Below, one piece after another: positions 8,752-18,385 of a DNA stretch of 64,000 nucleotides. Numbering within the stretch: the stretch's first letter is position 1; every line of letters starts with the position of its first letter. A model generated the notes under the pieces. The model saw only the letters and a list, made by a program, of their open reading frames with translations. It searched no databases and had not been told where the DNA came from. The DNA comes from Erythrobacter sp. JK5. Lineage in GTDB: Bacteria > Pseudomonadota > Alphaproteobacteria > Sphingomonadales > Sphingomonadaceae. Position numbers and translations under genes: made by a program. Location: assembly GCF_018205975.1 (NCBI RefSeq), contig NZ_CP073577.1:186001-250000 (forward strand), given 5' to 3'.

Positions 8752-10526
8752 TCAGTGCTCGTACGCTTCTCGGGCTCCGCGCGGAACGCGGATCGAGTCG
8801 ACCAGCTTGCGAATTTCGGGCGGTGTCCCGGCGGTGACGCTGGCGACCGCGATCGCGATCGCGAAATTGATCGCCATCCCAACCACCCCGATCCCTTCGG
8901 GCGAGATGCCCATCAGCCAGTTGTCAGCCGAATTCGCTGCCGGATTCATCAGCTTGAAGTAGAGGATGTATCCGAACGTGAAGGCAAGGCCCGAAACCAT
9001 GCCAGCAATCGCGCCTTCGCGGTTCATGTCCTTGAAGAAAATGCCCATGAAGATCGCCGGAAACAGGCTCGCCGCCGCCAGTCCGAAGGCGAACGCGACC
9101 ACCTGCGCCACCCATCCGGGCGGATAGATGCCGAGATAGCCCGCGACCACGATCGCGGCCGTGGCGGCGAGGCGCGCCGCGAGCAGTTCGCGTTTTTCGG
9201 TGATGTTCGGTGCAAAGGTCCGCTTGAGCAGATCGTGGCTGACTGAGCTCGAAATCACGAGCAGCAATCCCGCAGCGGTGGACAGCGCGGCGGCGAGGCC
9301 CCCCGCCGCGACCAGCGCAATCACCCAGCCCGGCAGGTTGCCGATCTCGGGGTTGGCCAGCACCATGATGTCGCGATCGACATAAACCTCGTTGGCGCTT
9401 TCGGCATTGGGTGCATTGGCCACCAGCCGCTCGCCCGAGGCACCGGTCGCGCCGGTGAATTCGGGCGCACCGTCGAACGGATCGCCCGCCCGGTACTGCA
9501 TCACCCCGTCGCCGTTCTTGTCCTGGTAGGCGATCAGGCCATTGGCCTCCCAGTTCCCGAACCAGCCGGGCGCCTGCGAATAGCTGGTCTCGTCCACGCT
9601 ATCGATGAAGTTGATCCGGGCGAACGCGCCCACCGCCGGAGCCGTGGTGTAGAGCAGCGCGATGAACACCAGCGCCCACCCCGCCGAGAGTCTCGCATCC
9701 GAAGCCTTGGGCACGGTGAAGAACCGCACGATCACGTGCGGCAGGCCTGCGGTGCCGACCATCAGCGCCAGCGTGATGCAGAACACGTCGATCATGCTCT
9801 TCGAGCCGTCGGTGTACTGCCCGAACCCGAGGTCCAGCAGGACGAGATTCAGCTTCTCCAGCACGTACAGCCCCGATCCGTCCGCAACTTCCGAACCGAG
9901 CCCGACTTGCGGGATCGGGTTGCCGGTGATCATGAAGCTGAGGAAGAAGGCCGGGACCATATAGGCGAAGATCAGCACGCAATATTGCGCGACCTGGGTG
10001 TAGGTGATCCCCTTCATCCCCCGAGCACGGCGTATACGAAGACGATCCCCATCCCGATGATCACTCCCAGCGTGATTTCGACATCGAGGAAGCGCGAGAA
10101 CACGATCCCGACCCCGCGCATCTGCCCGGCGATGTAGGTGAAGCTGATGAAGATCAGGCAGATCACCGCGACCACCCGCGCGGTCCTGGAATAGTACCGC
10201 GTTCCGATGAAATCGGGCACGGTGTATTCGCCGAACTTGCGCAGATACGGCGCGAGCAGCAGCGCGAGCAGCACATAGCCGCCGGTCCAGCCCATCAGGT
10301 ACACCGAGCCATCGTAGCCGGCGAACGCGATGATCCCCGCCATCGAGATGAAGCTGGCGGCGCTCATCCAGTCGGCGGCGGTGGCCATGCCGTTCACCAC
10401 CGGATTCACTCCGCCGCCGGCAACGTAGAAATCCCGCGTCGATCCCGCGCGGCTCCACAGCGCGATGGCGATATACAGCGCGATACTGCCGCCCACGAAC
10501 AGGTAGATCAGGGTCTGCGTGTCCAT
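8752..10526 (-). pseudogene. Sodium:solute symporter large subunit (VC_2705-like, acetate-permease related), frameshifted
   Basis: The N-terminal part reads from the ATG at 10526 ([20 protein letters not shown]) to VYAVLGG and then stops at 10014. The rest continues in another frame from [20 protein letters not shown] to the stop at 8752. The join lies in a run of five C at 10018-10022; one more base there would give [16 protein letters not shown] and a protein of about 591 residues, normal for this symporter group. Many hydrophobic helices and SSS-family motifs lie on both sides. The cause may be a sequencing error in the homopolymer, a real mutation or slippage. The small partner subunit lies five bases upstream. 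Confidence 0.85.
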
Positions 10527-10531
10527 GCGCG

Positions 10532-10852
10532 TCAGTCGTCGAGATCGAACTTGCGCTCGATCTGCCGCATCCGGACGACGTAGACGAAGATCAGCACGAT
10601 AAAGACGTAGATCGAGCCCTGCTGGGCGAACCAGAACCCGAGCGGGTAGCCGCCGAGCATGAACCGGTCGAGGAAGTCGCGCAGCAGGATTCCGGCTCCG
10701 AACGAGCAGGCGAACCAGATCGCCAGCAGCGACAGCAGCAGCCGGATATTCGCGCGCCAGTAGGCGTTTTCCCGCTCGCTGGTATCGTTGGACCCGGGCG
10801 ACATCTCTTCGCCCCTCTCTGCGCTGGTGCCCGGTTCTGCTTCGTTGCTCAT
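10532..10852 (-). CDS. DUF4212 protein, small subunit of a sodium:solute symporter
   Basis: A 106-residue protein with a polar N-terminus and two transmembrane helices (about residues 36-56 and 76-95). The motif [20 protein letters not shown], followed by [17 protein letters not shown], is characteristic of the small subunit accompanying VC_2705-type symporters. I start at the ATG at 10852 because GGGAGC lies just upstream; a frame opening at 10993 has no such signal and an Arg/Ser-rich N-terminus. It lies five bases before the symporter gene. Confidence 0.85.
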   Translation of the reverse strand: MSNEAEPGTSAERGEEMSPGSNDTSERENAYWRANIRLLLSLLAIWFACSFGAGILLRDFLDRFMLGGYPLGFWFAQQGSIYVFIVLIFVYVVRMRQIERKFDLDD

Positions 10853-11049
10853 GCCCGCTCCCGTTGGCTTGCGATCGACCATAGCAGTGGTTTCGGGGCT
10901 TGCATCCCATTGTTGCGCAATGCGTGGGGAGCCCGATACCGGAGACCGGCTGCGGCCGCGCGGGCTCTCGCGATCGAAATTTGGGCTGGCCAATCGCGTG
11001 TCGCAATTCCAAGAGAGTGCGAGCTTTCGCTGTCCGGAAAGGAACCTTC

Positions 11050-11694
11050 ATGTCCACGCTTGCCGATACACTGCAATCCGCCCCCGTCGTGCCGCTCGTG
11101 AACGAGAGCGATCCCGGCAAGGCGCTGGCGACTGCGGAGGCGCTGAAGGCCGGAGGGCTCGGCGTGATCGAGGTGGTGCTGCGCAGCGACGGCGCGCTCG
11201 AAGGGATGAAGAGGATGCTGGCCGAAGGCGAAGGCATGATCGTCGGCGCGGGTACCGTGCTGACGCTCGATATGGCGAAAGAGGTGCACCAGGCGGGCGC
11301 CGAATTCATCGTCTGCCCCGGCCTGGTCGATGACATCGCGCATTACTGCATCGACCAGAAAATCCCGTTTTATCCCGGTACCATGACCGCCGGCGAGGTG
11401 CAGCGCGCCTATGCGCTCGGCCTGCGCGAAGTGAAGTTCTTCCCCGCGAGCCTTGCGGGCGGGGTGCCGATGCTCAAGGCGTTCGCGTCGGTTTTCCGCG
11501 AAATGCGGTTCATGCCGACTGGCGGCGTGTCGGCGGGCAATCTCGCCGAATTCCTGGCGGTCGAGCAGGTGCTGGCGTGCGGCGGCAGCTGGCTGACGCC
11601 CAAGGACGCGGTCGGATCGGGCGATTTCGCCGCGGTGACGCGCCTAGCCGAAGAAGCGGTCGCGATCGCACGGGCCGCCCGCGGGAGCGCGTGA
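11050..11694 (+). CDS. eda: 2-dehydro-3-deoxy-phosphogluconate (KDPG) aldolase
   Basis: A 214-residue class I aldolase of the Entner-Doudoroff pathway, splitting KDPG into pyruvate and glyceraldehyde 3-phosphate. The general base Glu41 (GVIEVVLRS), the Schiff-base Lys129 (REVKFFPA) and the phosphate-binding [10 protein letters not shown] are all present. The ATG at 11050 follows AAAGGAA; earlier in-frame starts give an implausible Arg-rich extension. The stop overlaps the next gene (GTGA). Confidence 0.95.
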   Translation: MSTLADTLQSAPVVPLVNESDPGKALATAEALKAGGLGVIEVVLRSDGALEGMKRMLAEGEGMIVGAGTVLTLDMAKEVHQAGAEFIVCPGLVDDIAHYCIDQKIPFYPGTMTAGEVQRAYALGLREVKFFPASLAGGVPMLKAFASVFREMRFMPTGGVSAGNLAEFLAVEQVLACGGSWLTPKDAVGSGDFAAVTRLAEEAVAIARAARGSA

Positions 11695-12794
11695 ACGACG
11701 CGCGCCTGCTGCTGATCGGCGGAGGGCATGCGCATGTCGCGGTCCTCGCCGACTGGGTCCGAAGCGGCCTGCCTGCCCGCCGGGCGACATTGCTGACCCC
11801 GCATCCGACGCTGAGATATTCGGGCATGGTTCCCGGCTGGATCAGTGGGCAATACGGGCGCGACGAGGGGCTGGTCGATCTCGCCGGACTTGCGCGCCAA
11901 GCGGGCGTCGAACTGGTGCTCGACCGGTGCGCTCGCATCGCCCCCGATAGGCGAATGGCCTTCACCGAAAATGGGCAGGAAATCGCATTCGATATCGCCT
12001 CGATCGACAGTGGCGGGGTGGGCCGCGCCCGGGCTGTCCTCGGCGAGGATCCGAGGGTGCTCGATATCCGTCCGATCGCCGAATTCGTGCGAAGATTGCA
12101 TGCGCAGTCCCGGTCCGACCGGATCGCGATCGTCGGAGGCGGCGCGGGCGGGGTCGAAATCGCCTTTGCCCTGCGCAATGCGAGCGCCATCGCGCCGCGA
12201 CCCGAAGTGCTGCTGGTCGCGGGAAACGACGGGCTGCTGCCCGGTTTCTCGCGCTCGGTCCGACGCCGGGTGCGCGCCGAACTCGCGGCGCAAGCCATCG
12301 GGCTGATCGAGGTCGATGCCCGGATCGATGACGGCACGCTGATCGCCGGGGACGCCGCGCTCGAGCCGGTGGACCTGATCGTCGCCGCGCTCGGAAGCGC
12401 TGCGCCCGAATGGCCGCGCGCAAGCGGGATGGCCTGCGACACAGACGGCTTCATCGCGGTCGATCGGCACCAACGCTCGATCTTGCATCCGCATATTTTC
12501 GCGGTCGGCGATGTCGCCTCCAGACAAGACCGAGACGTCCCGCATTCGGGGGTGCACGCGGTTCGCGCAGGTCCGGTGCTGGCGGCCAACTTGCGGGCGG
12601 CGGCGAATGGACTACCGCCGGGCAAGTCCTACCGCCCCCGCCCTGCCAGCCTCTATCTGCTGTCGACCGGCAACGGCTCCGCCATCGCCAGTTACGGCCC
12701 CGTGTCCGCGCAGGGGCGCTGGGTCGCACGGCTCAAGAGCCGGATAGACACCAGCTGGATCGACACTTACGCGCATATCTCAAGCCACTCGTAA
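11691..12794 (+). CDS. FAD/NAD(P)-binding oxidoreductase, SelD-linked NADH dehydrogenase-like family
   Basis: A 367-residue flavoprotein. The GTG at 11691 overlaps the eda stop. The N-terminal FAD motif LLLIGGGHAHVAVL (about 6-19) with its HAHV signature is typical of the family found fused to or beside SelD. A second dinucleotide fold (IAIVGGGAGGVEIAFAL) lies near 145, and HIFAVGDVA near 270 binds FAD. It resembles type II NADH dehydrogenase without an obvious membrane anchor. No selenophosphate synthetase gene is visible, so the function is open. Confidence 0.82.
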   Translation: MNDARLLLIGGGHAHVAVLADWVRSGLPARRATLLTPHPTLRYSGMVPGWISGQYGRDEGLVDLAGLARQAGVELVLDRCARIAPDRRMAFTENGQEIAFDIASIDSGGVGRARAVLGEDPRVLDIRPIAEFVRRLHAQSRSDRIAIVGGGAGGVEIAFALRNASAIAPRPEVLLVAGNDGLLPGFSRSVRRRVRAELAAQAIGLIEVDARIDDGTLIAGDAALEPVDLIVAALGSAAPEWPRASGMACDTDGFIAVDRHQRSILHPHIFAVGDVASRQDRDVPHSGVHAVRAGPVLAANLRAAANGLPPGKSYRPRPASLYLLSTGNGSAIASYGPVSAQGRWVARLKSRIDTSWIDTYAHISSHS

Positions 12795-12838
12795 CCAATC
12801 GCCGTCACGGCGCGAACCCGGCCATTCAAGGGGCAACC

Positions 12839-14977
12839 ATGAAGAAGATCGCCATCCTCGCCGCGCTGGCCGCCATCGTTGCGGCCTATTTCTACTTCGA
12901 TCTCGGAGCGTATCTCTCGCTCGAGGGGATCAAGCAGATCGCGGCCGATATCGACACGTTCTATCGCGAAAATCCGGCGCTGGTGCTGGGTGCATTCTTC
13001 CTGATCTATGTCGCGGTGACCGCCGCCTCGCTGCCCGGTGCGGCGATCATGACGCTGGCGGCGGGCGCGCTGTTCGGGCTGGTGACGGGCACGATCCTCG
13101 TCTCCTTCGCTTCGACCATCGGTGCGACGCTCGCCTTCCTCGCCTCGCGCTACGTCCTGCGCGACAGCGTCGAAAGCCGGTTCGGCGAGCGGTTGAAGGC
13201 GATCAATCAGGGGCTGGAGCGCGACGGCGCTTTCTACCTCTTCAGCCTGCGGATGATCCCGATCTTCCCGTTCTTCGTGATCAACCTCGTCATGGGACTC
13301 ACGCGGATCAGGACCTGGACCTTCGCCTGGGTGAGCCAGATCGGGATGCTGCTCGGCACGATCGCCTATGTGAATGCGGGCACGCAGCTGGCGCAGATCG
13401 AAAGCACCTCCGGCCTGCTCTCCCCAATGCTGATCGGATCGTTCGTGTTCCTCGCCTTCGTGCCGTGGATCGCCAAGGGGATCATCGGCGTGATGAAGCG
13501 GCGCAAGGTTTACAAAGGCTTCAGCAAGCCGAAGAGCTTCGACCGGAATCTCATTGTAATCGGGGCAGGTTCTGCTGGCCTCGTCTCGGCCTATATCGCC
13601 GCGCAGGTGAAGGCCAAGGTGACGCTGGTCGAAGCCAACGAGATGGGCGGCGACTGCCTCAACACCGGATGCGTGCCGTCGAAGGCGCTGATCAAGAGCG
13701 CCAAGGTCGCCGCAACCATGCGGCATGCCGACAAGTATGGCCTCAAACCCGTTGAACCCGACGTGCCGTTCCGCGACACGATCGCGCGGGTGATGGACAC
13801 GATCAAGGCGATCGAGCCTCACGACAGCGTCGAGCGCTACACCGGGCTCGGGGTCGATGTGGTCAAGGGCTACGCGAAGTTTCTCGACCCGTGGACGGTC
13901 GAGATCGCCCTCAATGACGGCGGGACGCAGAAGCTCACCGCGCGCAGCATCATCATCGCCAGCGGGGCGGAGCCAATGGTCCCGCCGATCGAGGGGATCG
14001 AGGGCAGCGACTACCTCACCAGCGAGACGATGTGGGTCGCCTTTGCGCAGATGGATGCGGCGCCCGAACGCGTCGCGGTGCTGGGCGGTGGACCGATCGG
14101 ATGCGAGCTTTCACAGGCACTTGCGCGGCTCGGCTCGAAGGTGACTCAGGTCGAGATGGAAGACCGCGTGCTCGGCCGCGAGGACGAGGACGTTTCGGCA
14201 CTGGCCAAATCGGTGCTCGAAGACGCCGGGGTCGACGTGCTTACCGGGCACAAGGCGGTGACGGTCGAGGGCGGCACCCTCTTCGCCGAGTACGAAGGCG
14301 GCACGCGCGAAATCGGCTTCGACACGCTGATCGTCGCGGTCGGGCGCAAGGCGCGGCTGACCGGTTTCGGGCTGGAGGAACTTGGCGTCGACACCAACCG
14401 GACCGTCACGACCGACGAGTTCCTCGCGACCAAGTTCCCCAACATCTTCGCTGCGGGCGACGTCGCCGGGCCGTACCAGTTCACCCACGTGGCGAGCCAC
14501 CAGGCCTGGTACGCCAGCGTCAACGCGCTGTTCGGCCAGTTCCGCAAGTTCAAGGCCGATTACCGCGTGATCCCGGCCGTAACCTTCCTCGATCCCGAAT
14601 TCGCCCGCGTCGGCCTCAACGAAACCGAGGCAAAGGAGCAGGGCACCGACTACGAGGTTACCACCTACGAGCTCGACGATCTCGACCGCGCGATCGCCGA
14701 GAGCGAGACCAGGGGCTTCGTCAAAGTGCTGACCCCGCCGGGCAAGGACAAAGTTCTGGGCGCGACCATCGTCGGTGCCCATGCGGGCGAGCTGCTGGCC
14801 GAATATGTGCTGGCGATGAAGCACAATATCGGCCTCAACAAGATCCTCGGCACGATCCATTCCTACCCGACCATGGCCGAAGCCAACAAGTTCGCCGCGG
14901 GCAACTGGAAGAAGGCCAACAAGCCCGAAGCCGTGCTCAAATGGGTCGAGAAATATTTCAACTGGCGACGCGGATAA
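12839..14977 (+). CDS. Fusion of a TVP38/TMEM64 (VTT) membrane domain with a dihydrolipoamide-dehydrogenase-like flavoprotein
   Basis: A 712-residue protein. Residues 1 to about 225 form a VTT/DedA-like membrane domain with a GAxFGxxxGxxLxxxxxxxGA-type core (ALFGLVTGTILVSFASTIGA). From about 235 an FAD motif (LIVIGAGSAGLVSAYIAA) begins a pyridine nucleotide-disulfide oxidoreductase with redox cysteines in GGDCLNTGCVPSK (about 272 and 277), an NAD fold (VAVLGGGPIGCELSQ), FAAGDVAG, and a C-terminal dimerisation domain. The substrate is unknown; a membrane-tethered thiol or metal reductase is possible. It is followed closely by a DoxX-like gene. Confidence 0.9.
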   Translation: MKKIAILAALAAIVAAYFYFDLGAYLSLEGIKQIAADIDTFYRENPALVLGAFFLIYVAVTAASLPGAAIMTLAAGALFGLVTGTILVSFASTIGATLAFLASRYVLRDSVESRFGERLKAINQGLERDGAFYLFSLRMIPIFPFFVINLVMGLTRIRTWTFAWVSQIGMLLGTIAYVNAGTQLAQIESTSGLLSPMLIGSFVFLAFVPWIAKGIIGVMKRRKVYKGFSKPKSFDRNLIVIGAGSAGLVSAYIAAQVKAKVTLVEANEMGGDCLNTGCVPSKALIKSAKVAATMRHADKYGLKPVEPDVPFRDTIARVMDTIKAIEPHDSVERYTGLGVDVVKGYAKFLDPWTVEIALNDGGTQKLTARSIIIASGAEPMVPPIEGIEGSDYLTSETMWVAFAQMDAAPERVAVLGGGPIGCELSQALARLGSKVTQVEMEDRVLGREDEDVSALAKSVLEDAGVDVLTGHKAVTVEGGTLFAEYEGGTREIGFDTLIVAVGRKARLTGFGLEELGVDTNRTVTTDEFLATKFPNIFAAGDVAGPYQFTHVASHQAWYASVNALFGQFRKFKADYRVIPAVTFLDPEFARVGLNETEAKEQGTDYEVTTYELDDLDRAIAESETRGFVKVLTPPGKDKVLGATIVGAHAGELLAEYVLAMKHNIGLNKILGTIHSYPTMAEANKFAAGNWKKANKPEAVLKWVEKYFNWRRG

Positions 14978-15004
14978 CCCGTCGCGCGTTTCGGAGACAC
15001 GATT

Positions 15005-15448
15005 ATGCTGACCAAGATTTCCCTCCTCATCATGCGCATCGGCACCGGTGGGCTGCTGGTTGTTTGGGGTCTGGTTCGCGCGGTCGGAGGCATGGGTCAG
15101 GGCCTGGCCGACAAATATTACAGCGGCGTCGGCTCCGATGTCACGCTGCAGCTGGCTTACGGCTGGGCCGAAATCGCGCTCGGGTTGCTGGTGATCCTTG
15201 GTCTGTTCCGCACATACACGCTGATCGGATCGGCGGTTATCCTGGTCGGCGGAGCGATCCCGCTGTGGCGGCATTTCCTCGATCCGTTCGGCGAGTATCT
15301 GTTCGCCAGTCCGGACGATGCGAATATCCTGTTTTTCCCGTCGCTCACGGTGGCGGGCGCCGCGCTCGCGCTGATTGCGCTGCGCCGCTTCGACACGCTG
15401 GCGCTCGACAGTCTTTTCGGCAAGAAGGCTTCCGACACCGAAATCTAG
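15005..15448 (+). CDS. DoxX-like membrane protein
   Basis: A 147-residue protein with about four transmembrane helices. The pattern LLIMRIGTGGLLVVWGLVRA, then GWAEIALGLLVILGLF, fits the DoxX/quinol-oxidase-subunit-like family. It lies 27 bases after the flavoprotein fusion and 9 bases before nupC, so probably in one transcript. The biochemical role is not established. Confidence 0.7.
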   Translation: MLTKISLLIMRIGTGGLLVVWGLVRAVGGMGQGLADKYYSGVGSDVTLQLAYGWAEIALGLLVILGLFRTYTLIGSAVILVGGAIPLWRHFLDPFGEYLFASPDDANILFFPSLTVAGAALALIALRRFDTLALDSLFGKKASDTEI

Positions 15449-15457
15449 GGGACGGTA

Positions 15458-16747
15458 TTGGACATCTTCGACCAGCTGCGCGGGATCGCCGGGATCGCGG
15501 TCCTGCTGCTGATCGCATGGGGACTGAGCGAGGATCGCCGCGCGCATCCCGGCTGGCGCTGGGTGCTGGGCGCGCTGGCATTGCAGGCTGCGCTGGCGCT
15601 GCTGATCGTGCGGGTGCCGTTCGTATGGGCGCTGATGGGTTACGCCAACGAAGGGGTGGCAGCGATCGAGCGCGCGACGCTCGACGGGTCGTCCTACATG
15701 TTCGGGTATCTCGGCGGCGCGCCCCTGCCTTTCGAACTGAAGGATGGCGTGCAACCGCCTCTGATCATTGCGTTTCAGATCCTGCCGCTGGTAATCGTGT
15801 TCTCCGCGCTCGCGGCGCTGCTTTGGCATTGGGGCGTGCTGCGCTGGCTGGTGAACGGGCTGTCGTTCCTGCTGCGCCGCACCCTCGGCGTCAGCGGTGT
15901 GGTCGGCCTGTCGGGCGGGGCCAACATGTTTCTCGGCGTGGTCGAAAGCCCGCTGGTGGTGCGCGCCTATTTCGCGAAGATGAGCCGCGCCGAGCTGTTC
16001 CAGGTGATGGTGCTGGCGATGGCGACGATCAGCGGCGCGATCCTGATCCTGTATGCGACCACGCTGCGCGAAACGGTCGACGATGCGGTGGGGCACATGA
16101 TCTCGGCCTCGCTGGTGTCGCTGCCCGCAGCACTGCTGATCGCGAAGCTGATGGTGCCGGGCGAAGGGACGACCGAGACGGGCGAAGACGAAGGCAACGA
16201 CAACGAACCGGGCCTCAAATACGAAAGCAGCATCGATGCGATCGTGAAGGGCACAATGGATGGGATGCAGCTGTTCCTCGCGGTGATCGCGGTGATCATC
16301 GTGGTGTTCGCGCTGGTATCGCTGGCCGACCAGGCGCTGGCATTGCTGCCGCTGGTGGGCGACGAGCCGCTGACATTGAAGCGCGCGTTCGGCTGGGCCT
16401 TTGCGCCGCTGATGTGGCTGATCGGCGTGCCTTGGGCCGAGGCGCAGGCGGCGGGCGGGCTCATGGGGACCAAGGCGATCCTCAACGAATATGTCGCCTA
16501 TCTCGAACTCGCGGCATTGCCTGAGGGGACCTTTTCGGATCGCAGCCTGCTGATCGTCACCTACGCGCTATGCGGGGTGGCCAACCTGGCGAGCGTCGGC
16601 CTGCTGGTCTCGACGATCGGCACGCTCTGCCCCGAACGCCGGGCCGAGGCGGCCGGGCTTGGCATCCGCAGCTGGATTGCGGGCAATCTCGCCACCGCGA
16701 TGACGGGCGCATGGATCGGGCTGGTGACGTTCGGGAGTTACGGCTGA
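15458..16747 (+). CDS. Concentrative nucleoside transporter (NupC/CNT family)
   Basis: A 429-residue inner-membrane nucleoside:cation symporter. The motifs GVSGVVGLSGGANMFLGVVESPLVVRAYF, MATISGAILILYA and GTKAILNEYVAYLEL, which line the nucleoside and cation sites, are conserved. The start is a TTG at 15458 preceded by GGGGACGG; no better ATG exists nearby. The stop overlaps the next start (ATGA). Confidence 0.93.
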   Translation: MDIFDQLRGIAGIAVLLLIAWGLSEDRRAHPGWRWVLGALALQAALALLIVRVPFVWALMGYANEGVAAIERATLDGSSYMFGYLGGAPLPFELKDGVQPPLIIAFQILPLVIVFSALAALLWHWGVLRWLVNGLSFLLRRTLGVSGVVGLSGGANMFLGVVESPLVVRAYFAKMSRAELFQVMVLAMATISGAILILYATTLRETVDDAVGHMISASLVSLPAALLIAKLMVPGEGTTETGEDEGNDNEPGLKYESSIDAIVKGTMDGMQLFLAVIAVIIVVFALVSLADQALALLPLVGDEPLTLKRAFGWAFAPLMWLIGVPWAEAQAAGGLMGTKAILNEYVAYLELAALPEGTFSDRSLLIVTYALCGVANLASVGLLVSTIGTLCPERRAEAAGLGIRSWIAGNLATAMTGAWIGLVTFGSYG

Positions 16748-17352
16748 TGCTCGATGCGATGCTGCGCCCGTTGATCGATCCGCCGCTGGCGCGCGCGGGC
16801 CGGGCGCTGGCCGGGATCGGTATTACGGCCAACATGCTGACATTCGGCGGGCTTGCGCTGGGGCTGGGCGGGGCGGTTGCCATCGCGACCGGCAAGGTCT
16901 GGCTGGGCCTTGCGCTGATCCTCGCCAACCGGCTGCTCGACGGGCTCGATGGAGCGGTCGCGCGGGTGCGAGGGCCGACCGCGCTGGGCGGCTATTTCGA
17001 CATCGTCGCCGACTTCGCCTTCTACGTTTCGATCCCGCTCGGTTTCGGAGTGCTGGCTGCCGCAAACACCCTTCCCGCGCTGGTGCTGGTGGCGAGTTTC
17101 GTGCTGACCGGAGTGAGCTTCCTCGCCTTCGCCGTGATCGCCGCCGAGCGCGGCGCACAGACCGAGGCGCATGGAAAGAAGAGCTTCTTCTATTCCACCG
17201 GCCTCGCCGAGGGCACCGAAACAATCGCGGTGTTCGTCGCGATGTGCCTGTTCCCGGCGTGGTTCGCGGTCATTGCATACAGCTACGCCGCGCTCTGTGT
17301 GATGACGGTATTCCAGCGCAGCGCGACGGCGATCGCGCTGTTCCGCGACTAG
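16747..17352 (+). CDS. CDP-alcohol phosphatidyltransferase family protein
   Basis: A 201-residue integral membrane enzyme. The signature DGxxAR-x8-G-x3-D-x3-D is intact (DGLDGAVAR...GGYFDIVADF, about residues 59-84), so catalysis is expected. Six hydrophobic segments are predicted. The class includes phosphatidylglycerophosphate and phosphatidylcholine synthases; the alcohol acceptor cannot be told from sequence. The start overlaps the nupC stop, and the end overlaps the convergent DUF1499 gene by four bases. Confidence 0.88.
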   Translation: MLDAMLRPLIDPPLARAGRALAGIGITANMLTFGGLALGLGGAVAIATGKVWLGLALILANRLLDGLDGAVARVRGPTALGGYFDIVADFAFYVSIPLGFGVLAAANTLPALVLVASFVLTGVSFLAFAVIAAERGAQTEAHGKKSFFYSTGLAEGTETIAVFVAMCLFPAWFAVIAYSYAALCVMTVFQRSATAIALFRD

Positions 17353-18152
17353 CGCTGGCCGATCCGCGCCGCGGTCTTTGCGCGCAGCACCCGGATGCGT
17401 TCGGCATTGGCGCCGAGATCGCTGCGCCCGACGCGGCTGACCGAGCGGAAATCGATCTGGTTCTCGCCCACCCGGGCAACGACGTCGTCCTTGAACCCGA
17501 ACCAGAAGGTTTCCGCCACGCCTTCGACCATCCCGGTTTCGACGTCGGAGCGGATATTCTCGAAGCCCATTTCGCCCATCGCCGCAGCCACTGCCGCGAT
17601 CGCATCGGCCGGGCTTGCGCCGCCGAGCGGCAGCGGCGCGAGCCCGGCATAACGTTCGGTGATGATCTGCGCGTGCGACTGGATCGAGAGTTCGGGCGGC
17701 GTGCCTTTGAACATCTCGATATCGCGCAGCGGTGTCTGGTAATCGTGGACCGGGTTCGCCCCGGCCTGTTCGCGCTCGGCCATCGTCGCCGCGGAGAATT
17801 GCGGCGGATTGCCGGTGTCGGTTGCAACGTCGTGAATCGGGTTCTCGTCAGCCGTGCCCGCCGCGCTCAGCCCGACCAGCGCGAATGCGGCGGGCACGAT
17901 CAGCGCCAGCGCCGCGAGCGGCCATCCCTTGCGAGGCACCTTGCGCACGATCAGCACCAGCGAGATCAGTCCCACTACCGCGACGATGCCAAGCAGGAAA
18001 GGCCCGGCCCCGAAGGTCAGGCTCAGCAGCCCGGTCTGCCAGCTCCACAGGCCGATCTTCGTTCCGAGCGCTGCAATCGCGAAATAGACCGGCAGCAAGA
18101 GCGCCAGACCGAAGGCGATCCATGCGTGACGAGGCGTTTTTGTCTGTTCCAT
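17349..18152 (-). CDS. DUF1499 domain membrane protein
   Basis: A 267-residue protein. Three N-terminal transmembrane helices (about 11-30, 39-63 and 73-95) precede a soluble DUF1499 domain (about 110-265) with NPVHDYQTPLRD and SRVGRSDLGANAERIRVL. Function unknown. It is transcribed away from the cupredoxin gene and converges with the phosphatidyltransferase gene. Confidence 0.82.
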   Translation of the reverse strand: MEQTKTPRHAWIAFGLALLLPVYFAIAALGTKIGLWSWQTGLLSLTFGAGPFLLGIVAVVGLISLVLIVRKVPRKGWPLAALALIVPAAFALVGLSAAGTADENPIHDVATDTGNPPQFSAATMAEREQAGANPVHDYQTPLRDIEMFKGTPPELSIQSHAQIITERYAGLAPLPLGGASPADAIAAVAAAMGEMGFENIRSDVETGMVEGVAETFWFGFKDDVVARVGENQIDFRSVSRVGRSDLGANAERIRVLRAKTAARIGQR

Positions 18153-18385
18153 TGGCGCTGTTTAGCGCCGACGCCCGGCAAGGCAACCGCTAGCTGCTGG
18201 TCCACCGATCGGTCGCCGGTCGACATTTTCGGGAAACCCTTCGTGATTCAAGCGTTGAGGCAGCGCATAGACGGGGGGACGCTCAGCGAAAGCGCGGGCG
18301 GGATCGCCTTCTTTCCATGCCTGCGAAAGTGGATTAATACCCGCGCTGTCGCGGACGGATAGACGTTACCGAAGGGAAGAGAAGA

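Noticed and set aside
14032..16524. 830-codon plus-strand frame
   Set aside because: Frame-shifted reading of the flavoprotein fusion, DoxX and nupC; Arg-rich and without motifs.
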